A stretch of DNA of 64,000 bases from Leeuwenhoekiella palythoae (GCF_900130045.1 NZ_FQXT01000003.1:62001-126000); one strand, 5' to 3'; positions 24,940-35,357 are shown, counted from the first letter of the stretch. The notes: generated by a model not told the origin, from the letters alone. A program made the numbers and translations.

Positions 24940-27900
24940 ATGAGCAAAAAAAGCAAGAAAATCCTTTTAAAAATCCTCAAGATCTTAGGAAAAATTATAG
25001 GAGTGCTTTTGCTTTTGGTTATACTCTTAGTGCTTTTTGTTCGTAGTCCGTGGGGACAAGGAATCATCGTTGACAAAGCTGTAAATTATGTAAAGGATAA
25101 AATCAATACAGAAGTTCGTATAGATAAGCTTTTTGTCACCTTTAATGGAAACATTTCTTTAGATGGTTTGTATCTCGAAGATACCCAGGGAGATACTTTG
25201 GTGTTTAGCAAACATCTAGAAGCAGAAATCCCTTTATGGTCTGTAATTACCGGCGGTCCCATTAGTGTGGATGATGTCACTTGGGAAGGAGTAAGGGCAA
25301 ATGTTGTACGCAAGGATTCCATAACTGGTTATAATTATCAATTTTTGATAGATGCCTTTGCCGCGACAGATACTACTAGTGTACAACCCACACCAACAGC
25401 GCAAGATACCACAGCGCTTCAGTTAAATCTGGGTACGTTTGACTTTAAGGATATCCAATTAAATTACGCAGATCAAGTTACCGGTATGCAGGCTAATCTC
25501 AATTTAGGAGCGCTTGAGGTTCAAATGCGAGAAACCAATCTTGACGACATGCTTTTAGATATTGGTGATGTACGATTAGCCAATACTAAAGTCGTTTATA
25601 AACAAACAAAACCCATCGCGCCATCAGCCGATACTACTGAAGTCCCTTTGCCAATTTTGCGTATTGGGGAATTAGTGGTCGAAGATGTAACCTTTGATTA
25701 CGCCTCAACACCAGACGGAATTGCTGCCGATGGCACGCTTGCAGTATTAGAGACGCATATTCCTCAAATAGATCTCAAAAACAAAGTTATTGAGGTTGAA
25801 GATTTTCTGCTGAAAAACTCCGTGGTAAACTTGGCTTTACAAACTGTTGTAAAACAAGAGGCGCCAGCTGAAACATTACCGGAAACCTCTCAGGAACTCT
25901 GGCCGCCTTTTACAGTTGCTGTTGGCGAAATAAATTTAGAGAATAATGCAATTCAGTATACGCTTGATGGGGCGCAACCGAGTGCGGGACGTTTCAATCC
26001 GAATGCGATAGTACTTTCTGCTTTAAATCTAAACTTAGAGGGCATAAACTTGAAAGACCAGAATTTAGAAGCACACGTAACTCGTGCAGATTTTAAGGAA
26101 GTTTCTGGGATGAATTTAGATGAGTTGGCGTTTGACCTACATGTAAGCGATACACGTTTAGATCTGGATAATATCGCTTTTCAACTTAATCAGAATGCAT
26201 TAGCAGGAACGCTTCAACTGGATTATAGCAGCCTAAATGCGTTTATTGAAGAACCCGGTTCCGCAGCGCTTAAATTAAACATACCGCAATTGACCCTAAA
26301 TTTAAACACGCTGTTTAAATTTTCACCGGAATTACGTGCTAATGAGTATCTGGCGACCCTAAGTAAACGACCACTACGCGGAAGCTTAAATCTCTCGGGG
26401 AAACTTGATGCTATTGATCTAAAACCTACACGTATTAATTGGGGAAATCAAACAAGTCTTGCAGTACAAGGAAGTATTTACAACGCTTCTACTCCAGAGA
26501 ATTTGTCATATAACCTACCGGTATACACAGTAAAAAGCGCTAAACAAGATTTAGGAAGATTTGTGGATGAGCAAGCATTAGGTGTACAATTTCCGGAAAA
26601 AGTTACTTTGCAAGGATCGTTAAAAGGTACTACAACCCGAGCTGCTACAAAAAGTGTTTTAACCACTACAGATGGTATTGTGAGGCTTGATGGAAATGCC
26701 AGTTTTGGCGATACGCTTGAGTTTAAGGGCGACGTTAGCGCGCAGCAGGTCAATCTAGGCAAGTTGCTGCAAAATGAGCAATTGGGTTTTGTTGAACTAC
26801 AACTGCAGGCAGAAGGTGCCGGGAATAGCATAAACACGCTTGATGCCACAGTAAATGCCACCATTGACAGTATTCAACTGAATAATTACACCTTTAAAGA
26901 TCTCGGGATCAACGGTGCGTTCAAGTCAGGAACCGGGGATTTAAAAACGGCTTATAAAGATGAAAATCTAAATATGACCTTAGATGCGCGGGTAATTTTA
27001 GATTCTGTTGCGTCTCAAGCTGCAATAAACCTGGATCTCATAGGAGCTGATTTGCAGGCTTTAGGTCTTACCGAACAAAATATAAAAGCAGCTTTAACGC
27101 TTCAGGGAACTTTTAAAGGGGATCCCGAAGATTATGAGATTCAAACGCAGATCAATGAAGGGGTAGCGGTTTATGATGACCGGGCTTATCAGTTGGGTGA
27201 TCTTGATATTTCGGCGTATGTAAAGCCTGATACGACTTCGTTAGCCATCAGCAACAGAATTCTCAATCTGGATCTAGAATCTAATGCAAATCCGCAGCAG
27301 GTGATCACTTCGGTACAAAATCACTTTAAACGCTATTTGCAGAAAAACCCCGTTCTAGACTCTATTCAGGATCCCGTGTTGATGAAAATTACAGGGACTG
27401 TGCATCAAGCACCCATTTTAGGCGAAGTATTCATTCCTAATCTTAGAGAGTTAGATACGGTTGATATATCGGTTGATTTTGATGAATATAAGCGCACGCT
27501 TAATGCAGATATTCAATTGCCTTATATCAATTATAACGGCTATACGATAGACAGTCTTGCACTAAAAATGGTGTCTAACAAAGAGAATATGGACTTTGGT
27601 TTTGGGCTGAAAGAACTTATCGCAGGACCGGTAGATATGCAAGATACACGCATTGGCGGAAGGGTGACCAACAGTAAAATGTACATTGATTTTCTTTCTA
27701 TGCATGATAAGGAAAAGCTGGTGCACGTGCTTTATAAAATCGCTTTGGAAGAAGACAATATTAAAATTCAAATCGATCCTGACGATTTTATTCTGAATAA
27801 AAAGCCGTGGGAGATCAACCCGAATAATTCGGTGACTTTAACCAAGACCAATACGATTTTTGAAGATTTTGAAATGTCGTACAACAACCAGCGCATAACC

Positions 27901-29934
27901 GCCGGGAATAATTTACAAGGTATTTCTAAAGAACATTTGGGGATCAATTTTGAGAATTTTAAACTCGCTAATATTATGAGTTTGCTCAATCCTGATGCTG
28001 CGTTGGCTCGTGGTAAACTTAGCGGTCAATTTGCTGTTGAAGATCCATATACCAGTCCGGGTATGGTTTTAGACCTCAATATTAAAGACTTTGAAGTACT
28101 AGAAACAAATATGGGGGTTCTTACCGCACAAGGAAATTCTATAAGTAATTCAGGATATGATTTTCAAATGGCGATCAAAGAGGGTGTGGCAGATCTGGAC
28201 CTTAAAGGGAATTACACCGCAAATGAAATGGCTGCCCAAATTGATCTTAACTTGGATCTCAATCGCTTTGACGTGGCTGCGCTTGAAAAATTATCTTTTG
28301 GGGAACTATCAAATGCAGAAGGAACGATCAGCGGAGCGATGAAATTAGCTGGTACCACTGCAGAACCCAGATATGAAGGCGCCTTTCAATTTGATAATGC
28401 AAAGTTTGAAGTGACCAAACTCAATGCATCGTTCCTTCTCAAAAATGAAGAGCTGAATTTGAACAATGAGGGAGTCACTTTTAATAATCTTAGAGTAGAA
28501 GATGAGAATGCTAATCCAATAGTTGTTAATGGAAGCATTGGAACCGAAAGTTTTGTGAATCCAACTTTCGATCTTGATCTTAAAGCAACCAACTTTAAAG
28601 CGATCAATTCAACTAAAGATGATTTTGATTTGGTTTACGGAACTGCCGTTTTTGACGCTGATGCTCAAATCACGGGAGATCTTAATTTACCTAAAGTAAC
28701 ACTTGATCTCACCGTAAATTCAAATACTGATGTGACTTATGTACTTCCACCATCAGAAGTGCAAATTGAATCTAAAGAAGGCGTTGTGCTATTTGTGAAT
28801 AAAGAAAATCCGGATGCGATTTTAACCAATAATGAGGAAGACTCGTATACGGTTTCGGGCTTTACAATTGATGCGAATTTTGGTATTGAAAAAGGTGCGG
28901 TTTTTAATCTTGTGATCGATGAGCAAACCGGAGATAATTTTCAAGTGAGCGGTACCGGGGATTTTGAATTTGATATGTATCCTAACGGAAGAATGACGCT
29001 TAGCGGTCGCTACGACGTGACAGATGGGCACTACGAAATGAGCCTGTACAATCTTGTTAACCGCCGTTTTGAACTCGCTCCTGACAGCCGTATCACCTGG
29101 TCAGGCGATCCTTTTGATGCTGATCTTGACATCAAGGCCTATTACAGCGTAGAAACTTCGGCCAGCGGACTGATGGCTTCTCAAACTAGCGGAGCAGATA
29201 TCAGTACACAAATGCAATACCGTCAGGAAGTACCGTTTCAGGTGTATATTAATATCAATGGCGAACTGATGCAGCCTATTATCAGTTTTAATCTAGATAT
29301 TCCTGAGGGTAGTCGCGGGGCAGTTGGCGGCCAGGTGTATAGCCGTGTGCAGCAGTTGAATCAACAGGAGAATGAATTGAATAAACAGGTATTCTCACTT
29401 CTGGTACTTAATCGCTTTTTCCCCACTTCTTCATCAGACGGAAGCAGCGGTGGTACTGCAGCTATTGCACGTGACAACTTAAACGACGCGATCTCAGACC
29501 AGTTGAATATGTTTTCAGATAAACTATTAGGCGACACCGGCTTTAATCTAAATTTTGGTTTAGATAGCTATACGGATTATCAAGGAAGCGCGCCTACTGA
29601 TCGTACTACATTAGATATTGCAGCTCAGAAAAGTTTATTTAACGATCGGGTAGTGGTAAGTGTGGGGAGCGCTGTTGATCTGCAAGGCAGCGGAAATACT
29701 GATAGCGGAAACGCGCCTGTGGTAGGCAACGTGAGTATAGAATATCTGTTAACCGAAGATGGGCGCTATCGCTTACGCGGATATCGCAGCAGTCAGTTTG
29801 AAAATATTATTGATGGTCAGATCATCGTAAACGGTATTTCGCTACAGTTTACGCGTGAGTTCAACAAGTTTACCGAATTATGGCAGTCGATGTTTCCTGC
29901 TAAAACCGAAGAAGAGGAAGATACTAATGAGTAA
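24940..29934 (+). CDS. tamB: Translocation and assembly module protein TamB
   Basis: A 1664-residue protein: basic N terminus with a transmembrane helix (about 10-33), then a very long repetitive beta-strand body typical of AsmA/TamB bridge proteins, and a C-terminal DUF490/TamB domain with SGRYDVTDGHYEMSLYN and SFNLDIPEGSRG. TamB spans the periplasm as a hydrophobic groove that helps move lipids or outer-membrane proteins. I start at the ATG at 24940, rejecting a TTG at 24901. It overlaps tamL by 8 bases. No separate promoter was found for tamL. Confidence 0.92.
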   Translation: MSKKSKKILLKILKILGKIIGVLLLLVILLVLFVRSPWGQGIIVDKAVNYVKDKINTEVRIDKLFVTFNGNISLDGLYLEDTQGDTLVFSKHLEAEIPLWSVITGGPISVDDVTWEGVRANVVRKDSITGYNYQFLIDAFAATDTTSVQPTPTAQDTTALQLNLGTFDFKDIQLNYADQVTGMQANLNLGALEVQMRETNLDDMLLDIGDVRLANTKVVYKQTKPIAPSADTTEVPLPILRIGELVVEDVTFDYASTPDGIAADGTLAVLETHIPQIDLKNKVIEVEDFLLKNSVVNLALQTVVKQEAPAETLPETSQELWPPFTVAVGEINLENNAIQYTLDGAQPSAGRFNPNAIVLSALNLNLEGINLKDQNLEAHVTRADFKEVSGMNLDELAFDLHVSDTRLDLDNIAFQLNQNALAGTLQLDYSSLNAFIEEPGSAALKLNIPQLTLNLNTLFKFSPELRANEYLATLSKRPLRGSLNLSGKLDAIDLKPTRINWGNQTSLAVQGSIYNASTPENLSYNLPVYTVKSAKQDLGRFVDEQALGVQFPEKVTLQGSLKGTTTRAATKSVLTTTDGIVRLDGNASFGDTLEFKGDVSAQQVNLGKLLQNEQLGFVELQLQAEGAGNSINTLDATVNATIDSIQLNNYTFKDLGINGAFKSGTGDLKTAYKDENLNMTLDARVILDSVASQAAINLDLIGADLQALGLTEQNIKAALTLQGTFKGDPEDYEIQTQINEGVAVYDDRAYQLGDLDISAYVKPDTTSLAISNRILNLDLESNANPQQVITSVQNHFKRYLQKNPVLDSIQDPVLMKITGTVHQAPILGEVFIPNLRELDTVDISVDFDEYKRTLNADIQLPYINYNGYTIDSLALKMVSNKENMDFGFGLKELIAGPVDMQDTRIGGRVTNSKMYIDFLSMHDKEKLVHVLYKIALEEDNIKIQIDPDDFILNKKPWEINPNNSVTLTKTNTIFEDFEMSYNNQRITAGNNLQGISKEHLGINFENFKLANIMSLLNPDAALARGKLSGQFAVEDPYTSPGMVLDLNIKDFEVLETNMGVLTAQGNSISNSGYDFQMAIKEGVADLDLKGNYTANEMAAQIDLNLDLNRFDVAALEKLSFGELSNAEGTISGAMKLAGTTAEPRYEGAFQFDNAKFEVTKLNASFLLKNEELNLNNEGVTFNNLRVEDENANPIVVNGSIGTESFVNPTFDLDLKATNFKAINSTKDDFDLVYGTAVFDADAQITGDLNLPKVTLDLTVNSNTDVTYVLPPSEVQIESKEGVVLFVNKENPDAILTNNEEDSYTVSGFTIDANFGIEKGAVFNLVIDEQTGDNFQVSGTGDFEFDMYPNGRMTLSGRYDVTDGHYEMSLYNLVNRRFELAPDSRITWSGDPFDADLDIKAYYSVETSASGLMASQTSGADISTQMQYRQEVPFQVYININGELMQPIISFNLDIPEGSRGAVGGQVYSRVQQLNQQENELNKQVFSLLVLNRFFPTSSSDGSSGGTAAIARDNLNDAISDQLNMFSDKLLGDTGFNLNFGLDSYTDYQGSAPTDRTTLDIAAQKSLFNDRVVVSVGSAVDLQGSGNTDSGNAPVVGNVSIEYLLTEDGRYRLRGYRSSQFENIIDGQIIVNGISLQFTREFNKFTELWQSMFPAKTEEEEDTNE

Positions 29935-32218
29935 GTCAACAGTTTTAATGAAAATGAATAAAAACCTGCTTGCGGTGCTATTCCTCATGCTTGTGTGCTA
30001 CGGATGTTCGGTAGATCGCTATATTCCAGAGGGGAAATATCTTTATACAAAAGAGACCGTCAATATTACACCGGATTCTGTGGTAGAAAATCTGGATGCT
30101 ATTAAAACCGATTTGAAAGCGGCTTTGCGACCAGAACCTGTAGGTTCATTTTTGGGCGGATACCCGGGACTTTACTACCATTACAAAGCTCAACGTGAAA
30201 AACCTGGATTTCTAAATAAATTCTTGAATAGAAAATTTGGAAAAGAGCCGGTATATGATACCGATATTGAAACTTACGAGATGGAGCAAATTTTGCTTAA
30301 TCGTTTAGAGAACAAAGGGTTTTTCTATAGCACCGTAAGTTCTGAGATCGTAAGAGACACTAGCAGTAAAGAGGCCGAAGCAATCTACTCGCTTCGACTT
30401 ACAAAGCCTTACCGACTGAAAACGTATCAATTGGATACTGATACGCTTCCGGTGTATGCTAAGATTCAAAATTCGATGAATGAAACCCTTTTAAAAAAGG
30501 ATATGCCGTTCAATTTAAGTGCTATGAAAGCTGAACGCGAGCGCATAGACACCTATTTAAAAGGTGAAGGCTATTATAACTTTAATGGTGCTTTTTTGAT
30601 TTTTGAGACCGATACCAATCAATATAAAAATAAGCGCTTTGATCAGTATTTACGTTTAAAGAAAGATGTTCCCTCAAAAGCGATTATTCCATATCAAATA
30701 GGGAAAGTGAATATCTTCCCTAATAATCGTGTGGATATAGATAGCACAACTTTAGACACCACCCAATTTGCAAATAAGAATTTCATTCAGGACGAAGTTT
30801 ATTTTAAACCCAAACGTTTAGACCCCTTTGTTTTGATTGAAGAAGGAGAATTATATAGTCCGTCAAAATCAAAAGCGACCGGAAGACGTCTGGGGTCAAT
30901 AGGTGCCTATAAGTTTGTGAACATTCGCTACCAAGAAATGGATACCGATGCCGAGGACAGTTTAGGACTTTTAGAAGCCAATATTTATTTATCCCCATTA
31001 AATAAACGAGCGGTTAGGGCAGAGGTAAAAGGCGTAACCAAATCAAATGGTTTTTCAGGTCCGGGGTTGGGATTGACCTTTATTAATCGCAATTTGTTTA
31101 AAGGTGGGGAAAGCCTCAATATTTCTCTTGATGGAGCTTACGAGGTACAAGCAGGTGGTTCTGGAAGTAATAGTGGTTCTACAAGTTTACAATTAGGTTT
31201 AAGCGGAAAATTGATCTTTCCGCGAATGCTTTTCCCTATTGAAATCTCTAAAAATTATTTCAAGTATGATATTCCCAAAACGAAGATCGAGATGGGGATT
31301 TCTTATTTGAACCGAACGCAGTTGTTTACTTTAGGTTCTGTTGAAGCAAAATTTGGTTATGTATGGCAAGCCAATAAATATGTTACGCACGAGATCAATC
31401 CGGTGGCGATCAATTATGTTTCCTTAGCCAATACCACAGACGAATTTGAACAGATTTTGGATGAAAATCCATTTTTACGTACGAGTTTTGATCAGCAGTT
31501 CATCTCCGGTTTGACCTATTCTTTTATTTACAACGGAATGATCGATACTCAACGTCAACATCAAATTTATCTCAATGCTAATTTTGAAACAGCCGGTAAT
31601 AGCTTAAGTTTAATTGCAAGCGGAGAAAAACCACAAAATATCTTCGGTTTAGATTATGCCCAATTTGCACGTGTAGATGCTGATTTTAGATACCACTTTA
31701 AACTCACCGAAAAGCAAACCATTGCTACCCGATTGTTTGCCGGAGTAGGTATTCCTTACGGAAATTCAGATGTGGTGCCGTATACCAAACAATACTTTTC
31801 CGGAGGGCCGTATAGTGTGAGAGCGTTTAGAACACGTTCATTGGGTCCGGGGACTTATCAACCAGAAGATAGCGAGACGTTTAGCTATTACGATCAAACA
31901 GGAAATTTGCGACTAGAGGCCAATTTAGAATACCGGTTTCCACTCGTGAGTTTACTGCAAGGCGCATTTTTTGTAGATGCCGGTAACGTCTGGAACACCA
32001 CAGATAACGAAGCTCTTGAGGGCGATACTTTTGGAAGTGACTTTATGAAGCAACTGGGTATTGGAGGCGGCTTCGGAATGCGTGTAGATATTCAGAATTT
32101 TGTGATCAGACTAGATCTCGCAGCGCCGTTTCACGATCCGAGTTTAGCCGAAGGATCACGTTGGTCTTGGGATCTCGAAAATCCTATCTTAAACTTCGCG
32201 ATTGGATACCCGTTCTAG
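29927..32218 (+). CDS. tamL: Outer-membrane TamL (lipidated BamA/TamA family)
   Basis: A 763-residue BamA-superfamily protein. The N-terminal signal ends with cysteines (LVCYGCSVDRYIPEG), consistent with lipidation; this lipid-modified TamA form, TamL, is typical of Bacteroidetes. POTRA-like repeats follow, then a 16-strand type barrel with the signature GGPYSVRAFRTRSLGPG (VRGF-like). The last residue is aromatic (GYPF), as in barrel proteins. Start at 29927 overlaps tamB; ATGs at 29948 and 29954 are alternatives. It works with TamB. Confidence 0.9.
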   Translation: MSKSTVLMKMNKNLLAVLFLMLVCYGCSVDRYIPEGKYLYTKETVNITPDSVVENLDAIKTDLKAALRPEPVGSFLGGYPGLYYHYKAQREKPGFLNKFLNRKFGKEPVYDTDIETYEMEQILLNRLENKGFFYSTVSSEIVRDTSSKEAEAIYSLRLTKPYRLKTYQLDTDTLPVYAKIQNSMNETLLKKDMPFNLSAMKAERERIDTYLKGEGYYNFNGAFLIFETDTNQYKNKRFDQYLRLKKDVPSKAIIPYQIGKVNIFPNNRVDIDSTTLDTTQFANKNFIQDEVYFKPKRLDPFVLIEEGELYSPSKSKATGRRLGSIGAYKFVNIRYQEMDTDAEDSLGLLEANIYLSPLNKRAVRAEVKGVTKSNGFSGPGLGLTFINRNLFKGGESLNISLDGAYEVQAGGSGSNSGSTSLQLGLSGKLIFPRMLFPIEISKNYFKYDIPKTKIEMGISYLNRTQLFTLGSVEAKFGYVWQANKYVTHEINPVAINYVSLANTTDEFEQILDENPFLRTSFDQQFISGLTYSFIYNGMIDTQRQHQIYLNANFETAGNSLSLIASGEKPQNIFGLDYAQFARVDADFRYHFKLTEKQTIATRLFAGVGIPYGNSDVVPYTKQYFSGGPYSVRAFRTRSLGPGTYQPEDSETFSYYDQTGNLRLEANLEYRFPLVSLLQGAFFVDAGNVWNTTDNEALEGDTFGSDFMKQLGIGGGFGMRVDIQNFVIRLDLAAPFHDPSLAEGSRWSWDLENPILNFAIGYPF

Positions 32219-32219
32219 A

Positions 32220-32951
32220 CTAATGTGTTCTGGGATCTCTTCTGAAAAGTTCGATAACATTAAAAAGAAGGATACAAAATATTACCCAGATAAAACCAGC
32301 TATAAATCCGCCTGCAATATCTGACGGAAAGTGTACCCCTAGGTAAATTCGACTTATGCCAATACTCAGCAGAATGAATGCAAGAAAAGTAATAGCCGCT
32401 ATTTTAGCCCATTTATTGATCTTAAATTGAGTGGTGAGATAGATCAGGAACCCATAAAATGCCATGGCGCTCATTGCGTGACCACTAGGATAACTCAACG
32501 TTTCTACCGAAACTAAATGCTCAATACTTGGCCGTGCGCGATCAATAAAGCGCTTTAAAATCACGTTAGAAATAGAAGCGAGAAGAAGGACCAATGCGGT
32601 TTGAGCAACGTATTTCCAACGTTTAAAAATGAAGTAAGAAATCCCAACAAAAAGCCCCATAACTATCAAGTAGCCATAAAGATCACCTACGTCTGTCACA
32701 AACATAAAATACTTGGTGAGCGCTGGGTTTCGGTGTGAAATCACGTATGTTGTAATTTTAGAATCCCATTCATTTAGCATATCTGACTCTAGGGTATCTG
32801 TCAATTCAATAAAAACATTTACGCCTAAAACTACAATGATCAGCGCGATGAAAACAGTAATTAAATACGGTAGTTTGGCGTCATATTGCTTGAACTTTTG
32901 GGCAAGCAGGTTGCGTAATTTTAGAATAAATAGATAGAGTGATTGTCTCAT
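32220..32951 (-). CDS. PAP2-family phosphatase
   Basis: A 243-residue membrane phosphatase with the three active-site motifs: KRFIDRARPS, SYPSGHAMSAM and SRIYLGVHFPSD. About five or six transmembrane helices. Likely dephosphorylates a lipid phosphate such as undecaprenyl pyrophosphate or phosphatidic acid at the periplasmic face; substrate not determinable. It ends 1 base from the tamL stop, and both genes converge without a terminator. Confidence 0.9.
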   Translation of the reverse strand: MRQSLYLFILKLRNLLAQKFKQYDAKLPYLITVFIALIIVVLGVNVFIELTDTLESDMLNEWDSKITTYVISHRNPALTKYFMFVTDVGDLYGYLIVMGLFVGISYFIFKRWKYVAQTALVLLLASISNVILKRFIDRARPSIEHLVSVETLSYPSGHAMSAMAFYGFLIYLTTQFKINKWAKIAAITFLAFILLSIGISRIYLGVHFPSDIAGGFIAGFIWVIFCILLFNVIELFRRDPRTH

Positions 32952-32976
32952 AAAGTCAGTTAAAGCGCACTTTTTA

Positions 32977-32984
32977 CAAACATA
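32977..32984 (-). promoter_or_regulatory. Promoter -7 box for the PAP2 gene
   Basis: CAAACATA on the plus strand is TATGTTTG on the minus strand, matching TAnnTTTG 25 bases before the ATG. Confidence 0.52.
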
Positions 32985-33023
32985 TTGATCTCTAACGGCC
33001 TAGCGGGGTGCTTTATTAAAACT

Positions 33024-33995
33024 TTAATAGTGATTGAGTTGTGCCGCTTCGGTATTATCGATGCCGCTTACATCAATTGAAATTTTTCCGCCTTCATGCG
33101 TAATGAGATAGGTGAATTTAGCACCCCATTCAATTTCAGAATATTTGTAGGAAGTTCGTGAATAAACAGATTGCGAGAAGGTATCGTCAAAAGCTTTAAG
33201 CGTAACGATGATCTCTGCATCTTTAATCATTAATTCTTCTTTTGACAACCTATAAAAAGGGCTGGTTTCTGTTATTGGGTGCACGATCGTCCAGGCGGCA
33301 GGTAAAAAGACCACTTGAGATCGCTCTAACTCTAACGGAAAGAAATTACGTAGATTAGAATTTTCGCGCAGCATAGACAAAGCAACGGTAGCTTCAAGCT
33401 CTAGAAGTTGATTGCCGTGCGGGTTGACCACTCTAAACATAAAACCATTAATATCTTTATATGGAGCAATCACTGCACTTTTGCTGTATTTGAGTTTTGC
33501 GGCAGGTTTAGAAAAACGCCCATATACCATACCGGTTGCTAACGCAAAACCCAATAAACCAAGCATAGATTCTGTGGCTGCCACAATATTGGCTAAAATG
33601 CCGGTAGGCGCCACTTGACCATATCCTAATGTGGTGATGGTCTGCGCACTAAAGAAGAAGGCTTCAATAAATTGTTCAAGTGTTGTAGTGCCGTAAATTC
33701 CGGTAAGGTTTTCAATTCCTATGAGGATATAGATACTTGCAAAAAGCAGATTGACGCAGAAATATGTTGCTAAAACCAAGAGTAAAAACTTACTCCAGGA
33801 CATAGAAACCAACGCATGAAAAAAGTTGATCTTTTCTAAAAGCGGTACGTTATTCTTTTTGATGTTGAACGTACCATCTTTATTGATCACCCGATAATGC
33901 CCTGAGGTAGCTTTCTCGCCAAGACCAAAATCATTGTACTTTTTTTTCTCGTAAGCATCTGTTTTGTTAACAGCCATAGAAGATGAATCAAGCAT
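33024..33995 (-). CDS. Inward-rectifier (KirBac-type) potassium channel
   Basis: A 323-residue protein: slide helix region, two transmembrane helices (about 67-92 and 133-157) flanking a pore loop with the filter TLGYG (Thr122-Gly126), then a beta-rich cytoplasmic Kir domain (about 165-315) starting RFSKPAAKLKYSKSAVIAPY. It should conduct K+ across the inner membrane. Most Kir channels have T[IV]GYG, so the Leu at position two is unusual. ATG at 33977 is an alternative start. A near -7 box (TAACTTTA, 34023-34030 complement) is upstream. Confidence 0.9.
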   Translation of the reverse strand: MLDSSSMAVNKTDAYEKKKYNDFGLGEKATSGHYRVINKDGTFNIKKNNVPLLEKINFFHALVSMSWSKFLLLVLATYFCVNLLFASIYILIGIENLTGIYGTTTLEQFIEAFFFSAQTITTLGYGQVAPTGILANIVAATESMLGLLGFALATGMVYGRFSKPAAKLKYSKSAVIAPYKDINGFMFRVVNPHGNQLLELEATVALSMLRENSNLRNFFPLELERSQVVFLPAAWTIVHPITETSPFYRLSKEELMIKDAEIIVTLKAFDDTFSQSVYSRTSYKYSEIEWGAKFTYLITHEGGKISIDVSGIDNTEAAQLNHY

Positions 33996-34072
33996 CTAAT
34001 TTAGGAACATTTCTTTATTCCTTAAAGTTATAAAATGCTTAAAAGCCCGATGTATTCCAACAGTTTACTACA

Positions 34073-34100
34073 CAAAAAAAGCTTTACAATCGTGTAAAGC
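34073..34100 (-). terminator. Terminator of the 45-residue peptide gene
   Basis: Perfect stem GCTTTACA/TGTAAAGC with loop ATCG; on the minus strand it is followed by T7. It lies just beyond the stop at 34128. Confidence 0.85.
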
Positions 34101-34127
34101 CTCTTTCAATTTTTAGGGAGCGTGTGC

Positions 34128-34265
34128 TTAAAGAACGTCAAAAACAAAGCCTAAAAGCCAGTATAAAATGATAAAAACCACAATGGTACCAATACATCCA
34201 CAACGACCGCCGCCAATTTTTTTTGCTCCATATCCTGCAAGAAGGGCTCTAAGTAATTTTTTCAT
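34128..34265 (-). CDS. 45-residue membrane peptide
   Basis: A short frame reading MKKLLRALLAGYGAKKI, then GGGRCGCIGTIVVFIILYW, then LLGFVFDVL. It has a basic N terminus, a glycine/cysteine turn (GGGRCGC) and a C-terminal hydrophobic helix. A dedicated terminator (34073-34100) and a clean ATG with an upstream A-rich region support it as a real gene. I recall similar short proteins in Flavobacteriaceae, but function is unknown. It resembles small inner-membrane peptides. Confidence 0.68.
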   Translation of the reverse strand: MKKLLRALLAGYGAKKIGGGRCGCIGTIVVFIILYWLLGFVFDVL

Positions 34266-34409
34266 AAGTATTGAATTGGTTAGCTAGTTCGCTAAGTTAC
34301 TATCATTTAACGATGTGCAGCTGTGATTCGTACAGATTAACAATACTTTAAACACAAAGCATAAGCAAGGCTCACGGGCTTTTGTAAATTTAAATGTAAA
34401 AATAGACTT

Positions 34410-35357
34410 ATGGCTGCATCAAGAAAATCTCAATCTCAAATTAAAGTTCCTTCATTGGTTTTTGGAGGAAATGTTTTTGGCTGGACGGCTGATAAAAAAA
34501 TGTCGTTTTACCTGTTAGATGCCTTATTAGAACGCGGTCTCAACTTTATTGATTCTGCAAATGTATATTCTTATTGGGGCGAAGGGAATTCTGGAGGTGA
34601 AAGTGAAGCAATGATCGGTGCCTGGCTTAAAGAGCGGAAAAACCGCGATCAAGTGATCATTGCAACCAAGGTGGGCAGTCCTATAGGCGATGAATCTAAT
34701 AATTTATCTGCGAGTTATATAAAAGAGCAAATAGATCTTAGTTTACAGCGGTTACAAACTGATTATGTAGATGTATATTTTAGTCATAAATATGATGACA
34801 GTGTTGAGCAGCGCGAAACGCTTGCAGCCTATAAACATCTAATCGATGCGGGTAAAGTACGTGAAATAGGAGCTTCAAATTTTCCGCTAGCGGTACTGCG
34901 TGAAGCACTAGAATTATCAAAAACGGAAAGCTTACCCAAATATCAATTTATACAACCGCACTATAATTTAATGGAACGTGAAGGTTTTGAAGGTGCGTAT
35001 CAAGAATTTTGTATAGAAGAAAACCTGAGTGTCACCAGCTATTTTACCTTAGCGAGCGGTTTCCTTACCGGAAAATATAAAACGGCGGAAGAAGCTTCAG
35101 GAAAAGCACGCGAGCGTTTTGTTAAAAAATACTTCACTCCAAAAGGTTTTGAAGTCTTAAACGCCTTAGAAACTCTAGCGAAGCGTTATGACTGTTCACC
35201 GGCCGCCTTAAGCATTGCGTGGACGCTACACCAACCGGGTGTCACTGCTCCTATAGTCAGCGCGACTAAAGAAAATCATTTAACCGCTTTTGATGAAGCA
35301 TTAAAACTTCAATTGGATGAAGATGCCTTAGCGCTTTTAAATCAAGCGAGTGCTTAG
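34410..35357 (+). CDS. Aldo/keto reductase
   Basis: A 315-residue TIM-barrel oxidoreductase. Catalytic residues are visible: Asp and Tyr in FIDSANVYSYWG, Lys in ATKVGS, His in YFSHKYDDS; the NADPH-binding end is PIVSATKENH. It reduces aldehydes or ketones in the cytoplasm; substrate unknown. Monocistronic by spacing. Confidence 0.92.
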   Translation: MAASRKSQSQIKVPSLVFGGNVFGWTADKKMSFYLLDALLERGLNFIDSANVYSYWGEGNSGGESEAMIGAWLKERKNRDQVIIATKVGSPIGDESNNLSASYIKEQIDLSLQRLQTDYVDVYFSHKYDDSVEQRETLAAYKHLIDAGKVREIGASNFPLAVLREALELSKTESLPKYQFIQPHYNLMEREGFEGAYQEFCIEENLSVTSYFTLASGFLTGKYKTAEEASGKARERFVKKYFTPKGFEVLNALETLAKRYDCSPAALSIAWTLHQPGVTAPIVSATKENHLTAFDEALKLQLDEDALALLNQASA

